From positions 1 through 64,000 of the forward strand of contig NZ_FRCD01000006.1 of assembly GCF_900142785.1 (NCBI RefSeq): a stretch of DNA of 64,000 nucleotides. The letters are read 5' to 3'. The position numbers and the translations under genes are program-made. The notes under the pieces are model-generated. The model made no database searches and was not told the DNA's origin. It was given only the letters and a program-made list of their open reading frames with translations. The DNA comes from Chryseobacterium carnipullorum. GTDB taxonomy: Bacteria; Bacteroidota; Bacteroidia; Flavobacteriales; Weeksellaceae. This document shows positions 25,758-32,744 of this stretch, one piece after another (the stretch's first letter is position 1; each line of letters starts with the position of its first letter).

Positions 25758-26141
25758 GAATGGACAATGCTTTCGCGGTTTGAAGCTTTTTAAGTCATAC
25801 AGATGATACTTTTTGAACGTTTAATTTTGAATAGTTTTGATTTTAAACGCAAATATTTTTTATACTAATGCCTTATTTTAGGTTGCAAAGAGATGTGATT
25901 AATCGCTGATGAAGCTTATAGATAAAACGTTAGCTTCATAAAATCAATTTATTGATTCCCTTTTGCTTTCTTAACCTATAAAGGAATTTACATTAAAACT
26001 TTGCGTTAAAAACTTTAAGCCTATTCTCAAATTACGCCCTCACTGTATCTATTCTATTTCTGAAAACCTCTCATCGTCGGCATTGCGAAGCATTCTAAAA
26101 GAACTTTACCATTATTATTTAATTAAAAAGTTGAAAAGAAA
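25758..26141. other. Long leader between the riboswitch and metE
   Basis: About 384 bp with no supported ORF. It presumably holds the expression platform; a purine-rich AAAAAGTTGAAAAG precedes the metE ATG. I see no obvious second terminator stem. Confidence 0.45.
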
Positions 26142-28457
26142 ATGCAAACACACCTACTTGGCTATCCGCGTATTGGTAGCAACAGAGAATTGAAAAAAGC
26201 CTGCGAAAATTATTGGTCGGGCAAAATCGTTTTAGACGAATTACTTGAAGTTGGCAAAACCATCGTACACAGCAACTGGAACCTGCAAAAGGAAGCCGGA
26301 ATAGATCTTATTCCATGTAACGATTTTTCCTACTACGACCAGGTTTTAGACATGACCTTAACCGTGGGAGCCATTCCGGAACGTTATCAGGAAATTGCTT
26401 TCAAAAAATCTGAACCTGATCTCTATTTTGCGATGGCAAGAGGCTTTCAGAAAGAAGGTTTGGATATCACCGCAATGGAAATGACGAAGTGGTTTGACAC
26501 CAATTATCACTATATAGTCCCTGAATTTCAAAAAAATCAGGAATTCAGATTATTCTCCAATAAAATCATCCAGGAATTCATCAGCGCAAAACAAGCCGGA
26601 ATCAATGCAAAACCTGTCATTATCGGTTTGCTGACTTATTTATTATTAGGAAAAGAAAAAGAAGAAGGTTTCGATAAGCTGGATTTAGCTCAAAACTTAC
26701 TTCCGGTGTATATTCAGATTTTAAAAGAACTGGAAAATCACGGTGCAGAATATATTCAGTTTGATGAGCCTTTCCTAGCATTGGATTTAAATGAAAAAGC
26801 AAAGGAAACCTATCAATTGATTTATACGGAAATCAGGAAACAATTTCCGAATTTAAAGTTCATTTTGGCCACGTATTTTGATGGTTTAAAAGATAATCTT
26901 TCACTGGCAGCTTCACTTCCCGTTGATGTTTTACACATTGATCTGGTTCGCGCTCCTGAACAGTTGGATGAGGTCTTAAATACTATTCCTCAGACACTGA
27001 GCCTTTCTTTAGGGATTGTAGACGGAAGAAACATCTGGAAAAATGATTTTGAAACATCATTACAATTTATAGAAAAAGCAATCCATGCCATCGGCTCAGA
27101 AAGGGTTTTCATCGCTCCATCCTGCTCACTTCTCCACTCCCCCTTCGATCTTGATTCAGAAAAAAATGAAGATATTCTATCGCCTGAGATCAAACAGTGG
27201 CTGGCTTTTGCCAAACAAAAAGTCTATGAAATAGTAGCACTAAAAAAACTGGCTTCCGGAAAAGCAGATTACCAGGCATTACAGCAATATGCCGAGAACA
27301 AAAAAGCCATTGATGCCCGTAAAACGTCAACGCTGATCCATAATCAGCAGGTAAAAGATCGTGTAGAGGTAACTACTGAAGATGATGCAAAAAGAAACAA
27401 CCCGTTCAGTACAAGGAAAGAAGAGCAACAAAAAGTTCTGCAACTTCCTATGTTTCCAACGACCACCATCGGGTCTTTTCCTCAAACTAAAGAAGTAAGA
27501 ACCTGGAGATCAAAATTCAAAAAAGGGGAACTGACTGCCGCACAATATGATGATCTGCTAAAAAAGGAAACGGAAAGAACGATCCGCTGGCAGGAAGAAA
27601 TCGGCATCGATGTATTGGTACATGGGGAGTTTGAGCGAAATGATATGGTGGAATATTTTGGCGAACAGCTCGAAGGATTTGCTTTTACTCAAAACGGTTG
27701 GGTCCAAAGTTACGGAAGCCGCTGCGTGAAACCTCCGGTTATCTATGGTGACGTACACAGACCCCATCCGATGACGGTTTACTGGTCTCAGTATGCTCAG
27801 TCTCTCACTCAAAAATGGGTAAAAGGAATGTTGACGGGGCCTGTAACCATTCTTCAATGGTCTTTTGTGCGTGATGACCAACCTCGTTCATTGACTTGTC
27901 AACAGATTGCTTTGGCGATCCGCGATGAGGTAAACGATTTGGAAAAAGCAGGCATCCGAATTATCCAGATAGACGAACCAGCCATCAGAGAAGGACTTCC
28001 ACTCAGAAAATCCGAATGGCAGCAGTACCTGGAATGGGCTGTAGAAGCTTTCAGAATTTCAGCTTCGGGGGTAGAAGATACAACACAGATTCATACGCAC
28101 ATGTGCTATTCTGAATTCAACGATATTATTCAGAATATTGCGGATATGGATGCTGATGTCATTACCATCGAATGTTCCAGAAGCCAGATGGAATTGCTGC
28201 AGGCTTTTGCTGATTTCAAATATCCGAATGAGATCGGTCCGGGAGTGTATGATATTCACTCACCAAGAGTTCCGTCTAAAGAAGAAATGATTCATCTTCT
28301 GCAAAAAGCCCAGGCCGTCATTCCTGCACAGCAACTTTGGGTAAATCCAGACTGTGGATTGAAAACCAGACATTGGGATGAAACGGAAAAGGCGTTGATT
28401 GCAATGGTGGAAGCCTCCAGGGAAGCAGCCGCAGCTTATGTACTACAGGAAAGCTAA
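26142..28457 (+). CDS. metE: Cobalamin-independent methionine synthase
   Basis: 771 residues, normal length. MetE moves a methyl group from 5-methyltetrahydropteroyl-triglutamate to homocysteine, without B12. The N-terminal half has the duplicated barrel, and the C-terminal catalytic barrel carries the zinc site: H653 and C655 (HTHMCYSEF), E677 (TIECSRS) and C738 (PDCGLKTR), each offset by 12 from E. coli. Expression is set by the B12 riboswitch upstream: with cobalamin present the cell can use MetH and shut this gene off. A terminator follows at 28481. Monocistronic. Confidence 0.97.
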   Translation: MQTHLLGYPRIGSNRELKKACENYWSGKIVLDELLEVGKTIVHSNWNLQKEAGIDLIPCNDFSYYDQVLDMTLTVGAIPERYQEIAFKKSEPDLYFAMARGFQKEGLDITAMEMTKWFDTNYHYIVPEFQKNQEFRLFSNKIIQEFISAKQAGINAKPVIIGLLTYLLLGKEKEEGFDKLDLAQNLLPVYIQILKELENHGAEYIQFDEPFLALDLNEKAKETYQLIYTEIRKQFPNLKFILATYFDGLKDNLSLAASLPVDVLHIDLVRAPEQLDEVLNTIPQTLSLSLGIVDGRNIWKNDFETSLQFIEKAIHAIGSERVFIAPSCSLLHSPFDLDSEKNEDILSPEIKQWLAFAKQKVYEIVALKKLASGKADYQALQQYAENKKAIDARKTSTLIHNQQVKDRVEVTTEDDAKRNNPFSTRKEEQQKVLQLPMFPTTTIGSFPQTKEVRTWRSKFKKGELTAAQYDDLLKKETERTIRWQEEIGIDVLVHGEFERNDMVEYFGEQLEGFAFTQNGWVQSYGSRCVKPPVIYGDVHRPHPMTVYWSQYAQSLTQKWVKGMLTGPVTILQWSFVRDDQPRSLTCQQIALAIRDEVNDLEKAGIRIIQIDEPAIREGLPLRKSEWQQYLEWAVEAFRISASGVEDTTQIHTHMCYSEFNDIIQNIADMDADVITIECSRSQMELLQAFADFKYPNEIGPGVYDIHSPRVPSKEEMIHLLQKAQAVIPAQQLWVNPDCGLKTRHWDETEKALIAMVEASREAAAAYVLQES

Positions 28458-28480
28458 AGATACAATCATTATAATTTGTA

Positions 28481-28507
28481 AGCAGGAGTTTTTACTTCTG
28501 CTTTTTT
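28481..28507 (+). terminator. Rho-independent terminator of metE
   Basis: AGCAGGAG (28481-28488) pairs with CTTCTGCT (28495-28502), with one mismatch, and is followed by T's to 28507. It starts 23 bp after the stop. Confidence 0.75.
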
Positions 28508-28511
28508 ATGT

Positions 28512-28600
28512 TTTGGCTAAAGACCTTGTTATGCAAATTAAATGACAAGTGGTCTTAAGCCCGTTCCTGTTGGATTTTTTAAGAAATAATGTTAGCCAAA
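28512..28600. repeat. Small structured element with 9-bp terminal inverted repeats
   Basis: TTTGGCTAA (28512-28520) and TTAGCCAAA (28592-28600) are perfect inverted ends of an 89-bp segment. An inner hairpin AAGACCTTGT pairs with ACAAGTGGTCTT. The form recalls a MITE or a small structured RNA; no coding capacity. Confidence 0.4.
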
Positions 28601-28679
28601 TTAATCTCAAAATATTTTTTTCAACATAAAAAATTACCGTAGTTTTGATACCAAATCCATCATCAAACGATTATCCCTA

Positions 28680-29762
28680 ATGAAGAAAACCATCATCACT
28701 GCAAGCCTGTGCATCATCACATCTAATTTATTTGCACAGACCGAAAAAAATATTGATCTGAAACCGGATCAACAATCGGATCAGAGCGTTAAAAAGGATA
28801 ATGACAAAGATTTTGAACAGTGGATAAAGGAAAATAAAGTTCCAAATGTTGGACTTGGCATTATTAGAAACGGAAAAATTGAAAAGATAAAAGTCTATGG
28901 AACATTGATGAAAGGAAATGCAGCACCTGAAAATACATTATTCAATGTAGCTTCCCTCACTAAACCAATGACAGCCATCGTGGTCTTAAAATTGGTCAGT
29001 GCAGGAAAATGGAATCTTGATGAGTCTCTGGACAAGTACTGGACGGATCCTGATATTGCGCAGGACCCCAGAAATAAAAAACTGACAACCAGAATCATCT
29101 TAAGCCACCAAACAGGATTTCCTAACTGGCGTTCGATGAATGCTGACGGAAAACTGAATTTTCAGTTTGATCCAGGAACAAAATATCAGTATTCAGGAGA
29201 AGGTTTTGAATATTTGAGAAGAGCTTTGGAAAAGAAATTCAACAAAACACTTAATCAACTTGCTGAGGAACTTATTTTTCGCCCTTTAAAGATGAATGAC
29301 ACCTCTTATATCTGGAATGAAAAAAAAGATGTGATACGATTTTCAGAAGGCTATGATAAAGACGGTAAAATGTACGAAACTGTAAAAACAGAAACATCCA
29401 ATGCAGCAGATGATCTTATGACCACTGTATCAGATTACAGCCGGTTTTTAATCAGTGTGATGAATGGTGACGGACTTTCTAAAAAAGTTTTTAAAGATAT
29501 GAAAACCAGTCAGGTGACTACTAAACAAGGGAAATCATTTGGTCTGGGCTTTGAAATCTACGATTTGGGCGATGGAAATATCGCATTGTCACACAGCGGA
29601 GCAGACAAAGGAGTACAGACCCTGTTCGTTATCATCCCTAAGACGAAAGACGGGATTGTGATTTTCACTAATGTGGATGATGGCTATAAAGTCTATGAGA
29701 AGCTTTTAACAGAATATCTGGGAAATTACGGCAGGAAAGTTATTGACATTGAGACGAAGTAA
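28680..29762 (+). CDS. Secreted serine hydrolase, class C beta-lactamase fold
   Basis: 360 residues with a signal peptide ending at about residue 19 (TSNLFAQ). The catalytic site has S92-L-T-K95, Y171-S-G and H305-S-G, the SxxK, YxN-like and KTG-like motifs of the AmpC/D-alanyl-aminopeptidase/esterase family. Because YSG and HSG replace YxN and KTG, it resembles the EstB/peptidase S12 branch more than a true beta-lactamase, and beta-lactam hydrolysis cannot be assumed. Probably periplasmic or exported, acting on peptides or esters. It ends before a bidirectional terminator. Confidence 0.88.
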   Translation: MKKTIITASLCIITSNLFAQTEKNIDLKPDQQSDQSVKKDNDKDFEQWIKENKVPNVGLGIIRNGKIEKIKVYGTLMKGNAAPENTLFNVASLTKPMTAIVVLKLVSAGKWNLDESLDKYWTDPDIAQDPRNKKLTTRIILSHQTGFPNWRSMNADGKLNFQFDPGTKYQYSGEGFEYLRRALEKKFNKTLNQLAEELIFRPLKMNDTSYIWNEKKDVIRFSEGYDKDGKMYETVKTETSNAADDLMTTVSDYSRFLISVMNGDGLSKKVFKDMKTSQVTTKQGKSFGLGFEIYDLGDGNIALSHSGADKGVQTLFVIIPKTKDGIVIFTNVDDGYKVYEKLLTEYLGNYGRKVIDIETK

Positions 29763-29843
29763 ATTCAAGCTCTTATAAGCTCTATTTCAATAATGAAGGA
29801 AATTACAAAATATTCATCTTTTAAAGAATTGAAATCCAATGTA

Positions 29844-29873
29844 AAAAGCACACCAGAATTCTGATGTGCTTTT
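29844..29873. terminator. Bidirectional terminator
   Basis: AAAAGCACACCAGAATTCTG continues ATGTGCTTTT, a nearly perfect palindrome between convergent genes (serine hydrolase, plus; XRE regulator, minus), with A and T runs on both sides. Confidence 0.8.
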
Positions 29874-29893
29874 ATATTATATTATTCTGAGAA

Positions 29894-30274
29894 TTATTTC
29901 CCCGATTTATTCTGCTTCTCATTAAGCCTGCTGATTTCTTCTTTGAGCAAGCTAATATACTCCTGCAAATTCTTGATTAAAGAAATGCTGAGCTCATTAT
30001 TGAATGTATTAATATTTCCACCTCCCGAGGAGCCAGCGCCATTAAATGTTGAGTTATTATTGTTAATGATCGTTGTAGCTTCCTCTTCTTCGTAAATTTC
30101 CTCTAGCGGAACCTCCAGAAAAGCAGCAATTTTGTCCCATTCCCTTTGTATAATCCTCACATCACCACTTTCCTTTCTGCTATAATTAGATACATCGGTC
30201 GCAAGAATATCAGCAATCTGCTGCTGAGTATATCCTTTTCTCTTTCGTACTGTACGTAATTTTTCTTTTTGCAT
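29894..30274 (-). CDS. XRE-family transcriptional regulator
   Basis: 126 residues. HTH about 5-60 (LRTVRKRKGYTQQQIADILA), then IYEEEEATTIINNNNSTF, an asparagine-rich linker, and a C-terminal coiled coil (ISLIKNLQEYISLLKEEISR) for dimers. This is the layout of small Bacteroidota XRE proteins of unknown target. A truncated copy lies at 1293-1460 next to the Rhs island. The start is set by that homology. The TATATTTG box lies about 13 bp upstream. Nothing in the neighbourhood shows what it controls; autoregulation is likely. Confidence 0.85.
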   Translation of the reverse strand: MQKEKLRTVRKRKGYTQQQIADILATDVSNYSRKESGDVRIIQREWDKIAAFLEVPLEEIYEEEEATTIINNNNSTFNGAGSSGGGNINTFNNELSISLIKNLQEYISLLKEEISRLNEKQNKSGK

Positions 30275-30287
30275 ATTTGCTTTTTTA

Positions 30288-30295
30288 CAAATATA
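30288..30295 (-). promoter_or_regulatory. -7 box (TATATTTG) of the XRE gene
   Basis: Perfect TAnnTTTG on the minus strand, about 13 bp before the ATG, so the leader is very short. No -33 box assigned. Confidence 0.55.
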
Positions 30296-30432
30296 AAAAA
30301 AATAAGGACGAATAAATCATCTATCATTTGTATTTTAAGGATGCTGAGTCTGGAGGAGAAGAAAGAACTGAAGGACACTTTTATTGTTTTTTTACCTAAA
30401 TAAATTCCTTTGAAGAGATGATTTCAGGAGGA

Positions 30433-30465
30433 AGCCTTGTCAAGGTTTAAAACCTTGACAAGGCT
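30433..30465. repeat. Perfect 16-bp palindromic hairpin
   Basis: AGCCTTGTCAAGGTTT (30433-30448) and AAACCTTGACAAGGCT (30450-30465) pair completely with a 1-base loop. No T-run follows, so it looks like a dispersed repeat more than a terminator. It lies in the 334-bp gap between the XRE and J-domain genes, which otherwise holds only their promoters. Confidence 0.65.
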
Positions 30466-30575
30466 AACGAGCTTATCCCTTTGGTAAAAAACAAAAAACA
30501 CAGTGGATTTTATTTATTTCTTAAACATGAAATAAATTAATACTGAATAACTTACGATTTTCAAATTAAAAAGCT

Positions 30576-30583
30576 TAATTTTG
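30576..30583 (+). promoter_or_regulatory. -7 box (TAATTTTG) of the KTSC gene
   Basis: TAnnTTTG match on the plus strand, 25 bp before the ATG, followed by an AAAGGA ribosome binding site. Confidence 0.6.
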
Positions 30584-30608
30584 CACCCCGAAATAAAGGA
30601 TCATACAT

Positions 30609-31055
30609 ATGAAAAGAGTTGGTGAACACAGAAAGCTTCTTGGAGTTGATAAAACTGTCACTTTAAAGGAATTAAAAACAATTTACAGAAATACGATGAA
30701 AGATTCGCATCCTGATAAATTTGCCAATGACGAAGCCGGAAAGCTGGAAGCAGAAGAAAAAAGCAAGGCCGTGATTGAAGCCTACCACTTTTTGGTAAGC
30801 ATCAACGAGGAAACGCAGGAAAAATACAAAGAAGAATACACGGAAACGATCACAAAATCTAATATTCAGGATTTTTATCTTGAGAAAGCAGTGTTGAAGG
30901 TTCAGCATCTGAACGGAAATATGTATGAATATATTGGTGTTCCAAGAAATACGTATATCAAAATGGTGAATTCTGATTCTCCAAGCCGTTTTGCAAGAAG
31001 ACACATTTACGGAAGTTTTATCTACAGAAAAGCCGGTGAGGCGATGGCAGATTAA
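30609..31055 (+). CDS. J-domain and KTSC-domain protein
   Basis: 148 residues. The N-terminus is a compact DnaJ-like domain with the HPD loop at residues 34-36, the signal that stimulates an Hsp70. The C-terminus (about 85-148) is a KTSC domain, with VQHLNGNMYEYIGVP and SPSRFARRHIYGSFIYRKAG matching the C-terminal module first seen in a lysyl-tRNA synthetase. Such fusions are common in Bacteroidota; the role is uncertain, perhaps recruiting DnaK to RNA or a nucleotide-linked process. A hairpin terminator follows. Confidence 0.85.
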   Translation: MKRVGEHRKLLGVDKTVTLKELKTIYRNTMKDSHPDKFANDEAGKLEAEEKSKAVIEAYHFLVSINEETQEKYKEEYTETITKSNIQDFYLEKAVLKVQHLNGNMYEYIGVPRNTYIKMVNSDSPSRFARRHIYGSFIYRKAGEAMAD

Positions 31056-31077
31056 TTCTCCAACTACCATATAATAT

Positions 31078-31109
31078 AGGCTTTCAGTTCATTCTGAAAG
31101 CCTTTTTTT
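31078..31109 (+). terminator. Rho-independent terminator
   Basis: AGGCTTTCAG (31078-31087) pairs with CTGAAAGCCT (31094-31103), followed by seven T's. It ends the J-domain gene. Confidence 0.85.
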
Positions 31110-31115
31110 ATGATC

Positions 31116-31152
31116 AAAAAAAAACACTTGACATTTTACAGACAAGTGATTT
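31116..31152 (-). terminator. Rho-independent terminator for the SnoaL-like unit
   Basis: CACTTG (31125-31130) and CAAGTG (31143-31148) form the stem; on the minus strand a run of T's follows. It lies between convergent genes, downstream of 31179. Confidence 0.6.
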
Positions 31153-31178
31153 ATATTTATCGTTTATCGGCGACAAAT

Positions 31179-31535
31179 TTACAATTTTACAGGCATAGAC
31201 CAGATATGACATTGAACCTTCCAAACTGAATTTTCTAAAACCCAGGTAACGGAATATTTACCTTCACCAATAACTTTCTTACTTAACAGCTCAATATCTT
31301 TGAAAATACCAAACTCAAATGCTAAATTTTCGCTGACCATAAGATTTTCTGCTTCAAAAATCACATCAACTCTACCCAAGCCGCCTTTCATAAATTCAAG
31401 AATACTTTCATTTCCTTTAATAGCTGGTTTGACAGGGGGAAAAATTAAAGCAGTTTCTGAATACACATTTTTGAAAGTTTCAGCATCTGCACTACGCCAG
31501 GCATCAGTCCAGACTTTCATTGTAGGTTTCGGCAT
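31179..31535 (-). CDS. SnoaL-like/NTF2-fold protein
   Basis: 118 residues of the cone-shaped NTF2-like fold. The WTDAWRSADAETFKNVYS opening, the FPPVKPAIKGNESILEFMKG loop and the closing strands (YSVTWVLENSVWKVQCHIWS) match DUF4440/SnoaL proteins, which include isomerases, cyclases and ligand-binding proteins. No conserved acid-base pair can be assigned with confidence. It begins 3 bp after the stop of the F420-like reductase, so the two share an operon that is divergent from the HxlR regulator and probably under its control. Confidence 0.8.
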   Translation of the reverse strand: MPKPTMKVWTDAWRSADAETFKNVYSETALIFPPVKPAIKGNESILEFMKGGLGRVDVIFEAENLMVSENLAFEFGIFKDIELLSKKVIGEGKYSVTWVLENSVWKVQCHIWSMPVKL

Positions 31536-31538
31536 CTT

Positions 31539-32141
31539 TTAATTTTTTCGTTGAAAATAGGTAAAACCTGCATCTGTTCCACCACCCCCAAAAGCAATAG
31601 CAATATTCAATTGTGCAATGGCTTCCAGATTACGGGAATTTTTAATTCCACCAACAATAAACCCATTAAAACCAGCATCATCAGCTAATTTTTTTATTGT
31701 TGCAGACGCTTCTGTATCATCAGACGCAATAAAAGCCGTTAATTTCTGACCATCAAACAGCTGTTTATCTTCTTTCATCACATCAGCAAAAATGGTATTG
31801 AATGCCTTTACTACTTTACTTTCGGGTAATAGACGAGCCGTTTGTTCGCCACCACTGTCTTCACCTAAAAACAAAGGAGACCAATCAGAATTGTTGATCG
31901 CATTCGTAATATCCACTACAATTTTACCTTTTAAAGCTTCCTTATTTGCCGTCAAAACATCGTGCATTGCAGAAAAAGGAATAGCAAAACACACTACTTC
32001 CCCAAAGGAAATAGCATCCACAACAGGCAGTTGACTATCATTCGGATTTTGTGTTCCATATTTTACGGTATGACCAGCATTCGTAAATAAGGACCCAAGA
32101 CTTGATGCTACGTTTCCAGCACCGATGAAACTAATATTCAT
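31539..32141 (-). CDS. NADP-dependent oxidoreductase, F420-reductase-like
   Basis: 200 residues with an N-terminal Rossmann motif (ISFIGAGNVASSLGSLF) and the family region SFGEVVCFAIPFSAMHDVLT. The fold is that of NADP-dependent F420 reductase-like proteins (COG2085), but Bacteroidota lack F420 as far as known, so the partner is probably NADP(H) and an unidentified substrate. Typical length. Its start faces the HxlR gene across about 95 bp with symmetric sites, which suggests direct regulation by that HxlR protein. The SnoaL-like gene follows 3 bp downstream. Confidence 0.85.
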   Translation of the reverse strand: MNISFIGAGNVASSLGSLFTNAGHTVKYGTQNPNDSQLPVVDAISFGEVVCFAIPFSAMHDVLTANKEALKGKIVVDITNAINNSDWSPLFLGEDSGGEQTARLLPESKVVKAFNTIFADVMKEDKQLFDGQKLTAFIASDDTEASATIKKLADDAGFNGFIVGGIKNSRNLEAIAQLNIAIAFGGGGTDAGFTYFQRKN

Positions 32142-32180
32142 AATTTACTATTTAAATTGAGTTGCAAATATCAGAATGTA

Positions 32181-32226
32181 TAGTTACTTTTGAAAGTAGT
32201 TACCAAATTGTATGGTAGTTACCAAA
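32181..32226. promoter_or_regulatory. Candidate HxlR operator repeats
   Basis: TAGTTAC occurs at 32181, 32197 and 32216. TACTTT-TG-AAAGTA (32185-32198) is palindromic, and GTAGTTACCAAA occurs at 32196 and 32215, 19 bp apart. This fits cooperative binding in the divergent promoter by the adjacent HxlR protein. Confidence 0.5.
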
Positions 32227-32236
32227 AAGTAAGTAC

Positions 32237-32602
32237 ATGACATCAAGAAAAGAAAATTCAGTTAATTTAGAAAATGAACTGGCATTAGAAACAGACTGCC
32301 CTTTTATTTTTGCGCTATCATTAATGGGTAAACGTTGGAAACCTGCCATACTTTGGAAAATGACCGAAGGAATCTATCGTTTTGGCCAAATGAAAAGAGC
32401 TATTCCTCAAATAAGCGAAAAAATGCTCACACAACATTTGAGAGAATTAGAAACAGACGGACTTATTACAAGGACAATTTACCCTGAAATGCCACCAAGA
32501 GTTGAATATGCCCTGACAGAACTAGGTTCATCTTTGCAGCCGATTTTAAAGCAACTAAATAACTGGGGAGAAAAAGCAAAGAAAACCAAAACAAAGAAAT
32601 AA
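32237..32602 (+). CDS. HxlR-family transcriptional regulator
   Basis: 121 residues with the HxlR winged helix (RFGQMKRAIPQISEKMLTQH and the wing YPEMPPRVEYALTE). A cysteine in DCPF (C21) matches the redox-sensing cysteine of HypR/QorR-type members, which respond to electrophiles or disulphide stress. It is divergent from the F420-like reductase. Likely a repressor of itself and of that operon, released by an oxidant or reactive carbonyl; the signal is inferred from family. Confidence 0.9.
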   Translation: MTSRKENSVNLENELALETDCPFIFALSLMGKRWKPAILWKMTEGIYRFGQMKRAIPQISEKMLTQHLRELETDGLITRTIYPEMPPRVEYALTELGSSLQPILKQLNNWGEKAKKTKTKK

Positions 32603-32690
32603 AACAGTCTACAACAAGACTTTTATGCTTATGCCTAATTCAATAGTTTAGTCAACCGCGTAGCTGTTATTCTTTACTTCCCTTAAAATA

Positions 32691-32722
32691 AAAAACCGTA
32701 TCAAAAAAATGATACGGTTTTT
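32691..32722. terminator. Bidirectional terminator at the end of the RND operon
   Basis: AAAAACCGTATC (32691-32702) and GATACGGTTTTT (32711-32722) are perfect 12-bp arms with A/T runs. It lies 22 bp beyond the RND permease stop and between convergent genes. Confidence 0.9.
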
Positions 32723-32744
32723 CGGTTAATTAAGGTTAAATATT

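Noticed and set aside
30157..30378. 73-residue minus-strand frame overlapping the XRE gene
   Set aside because: It overlaps the XRE N-terminus in another frame and has no domain.
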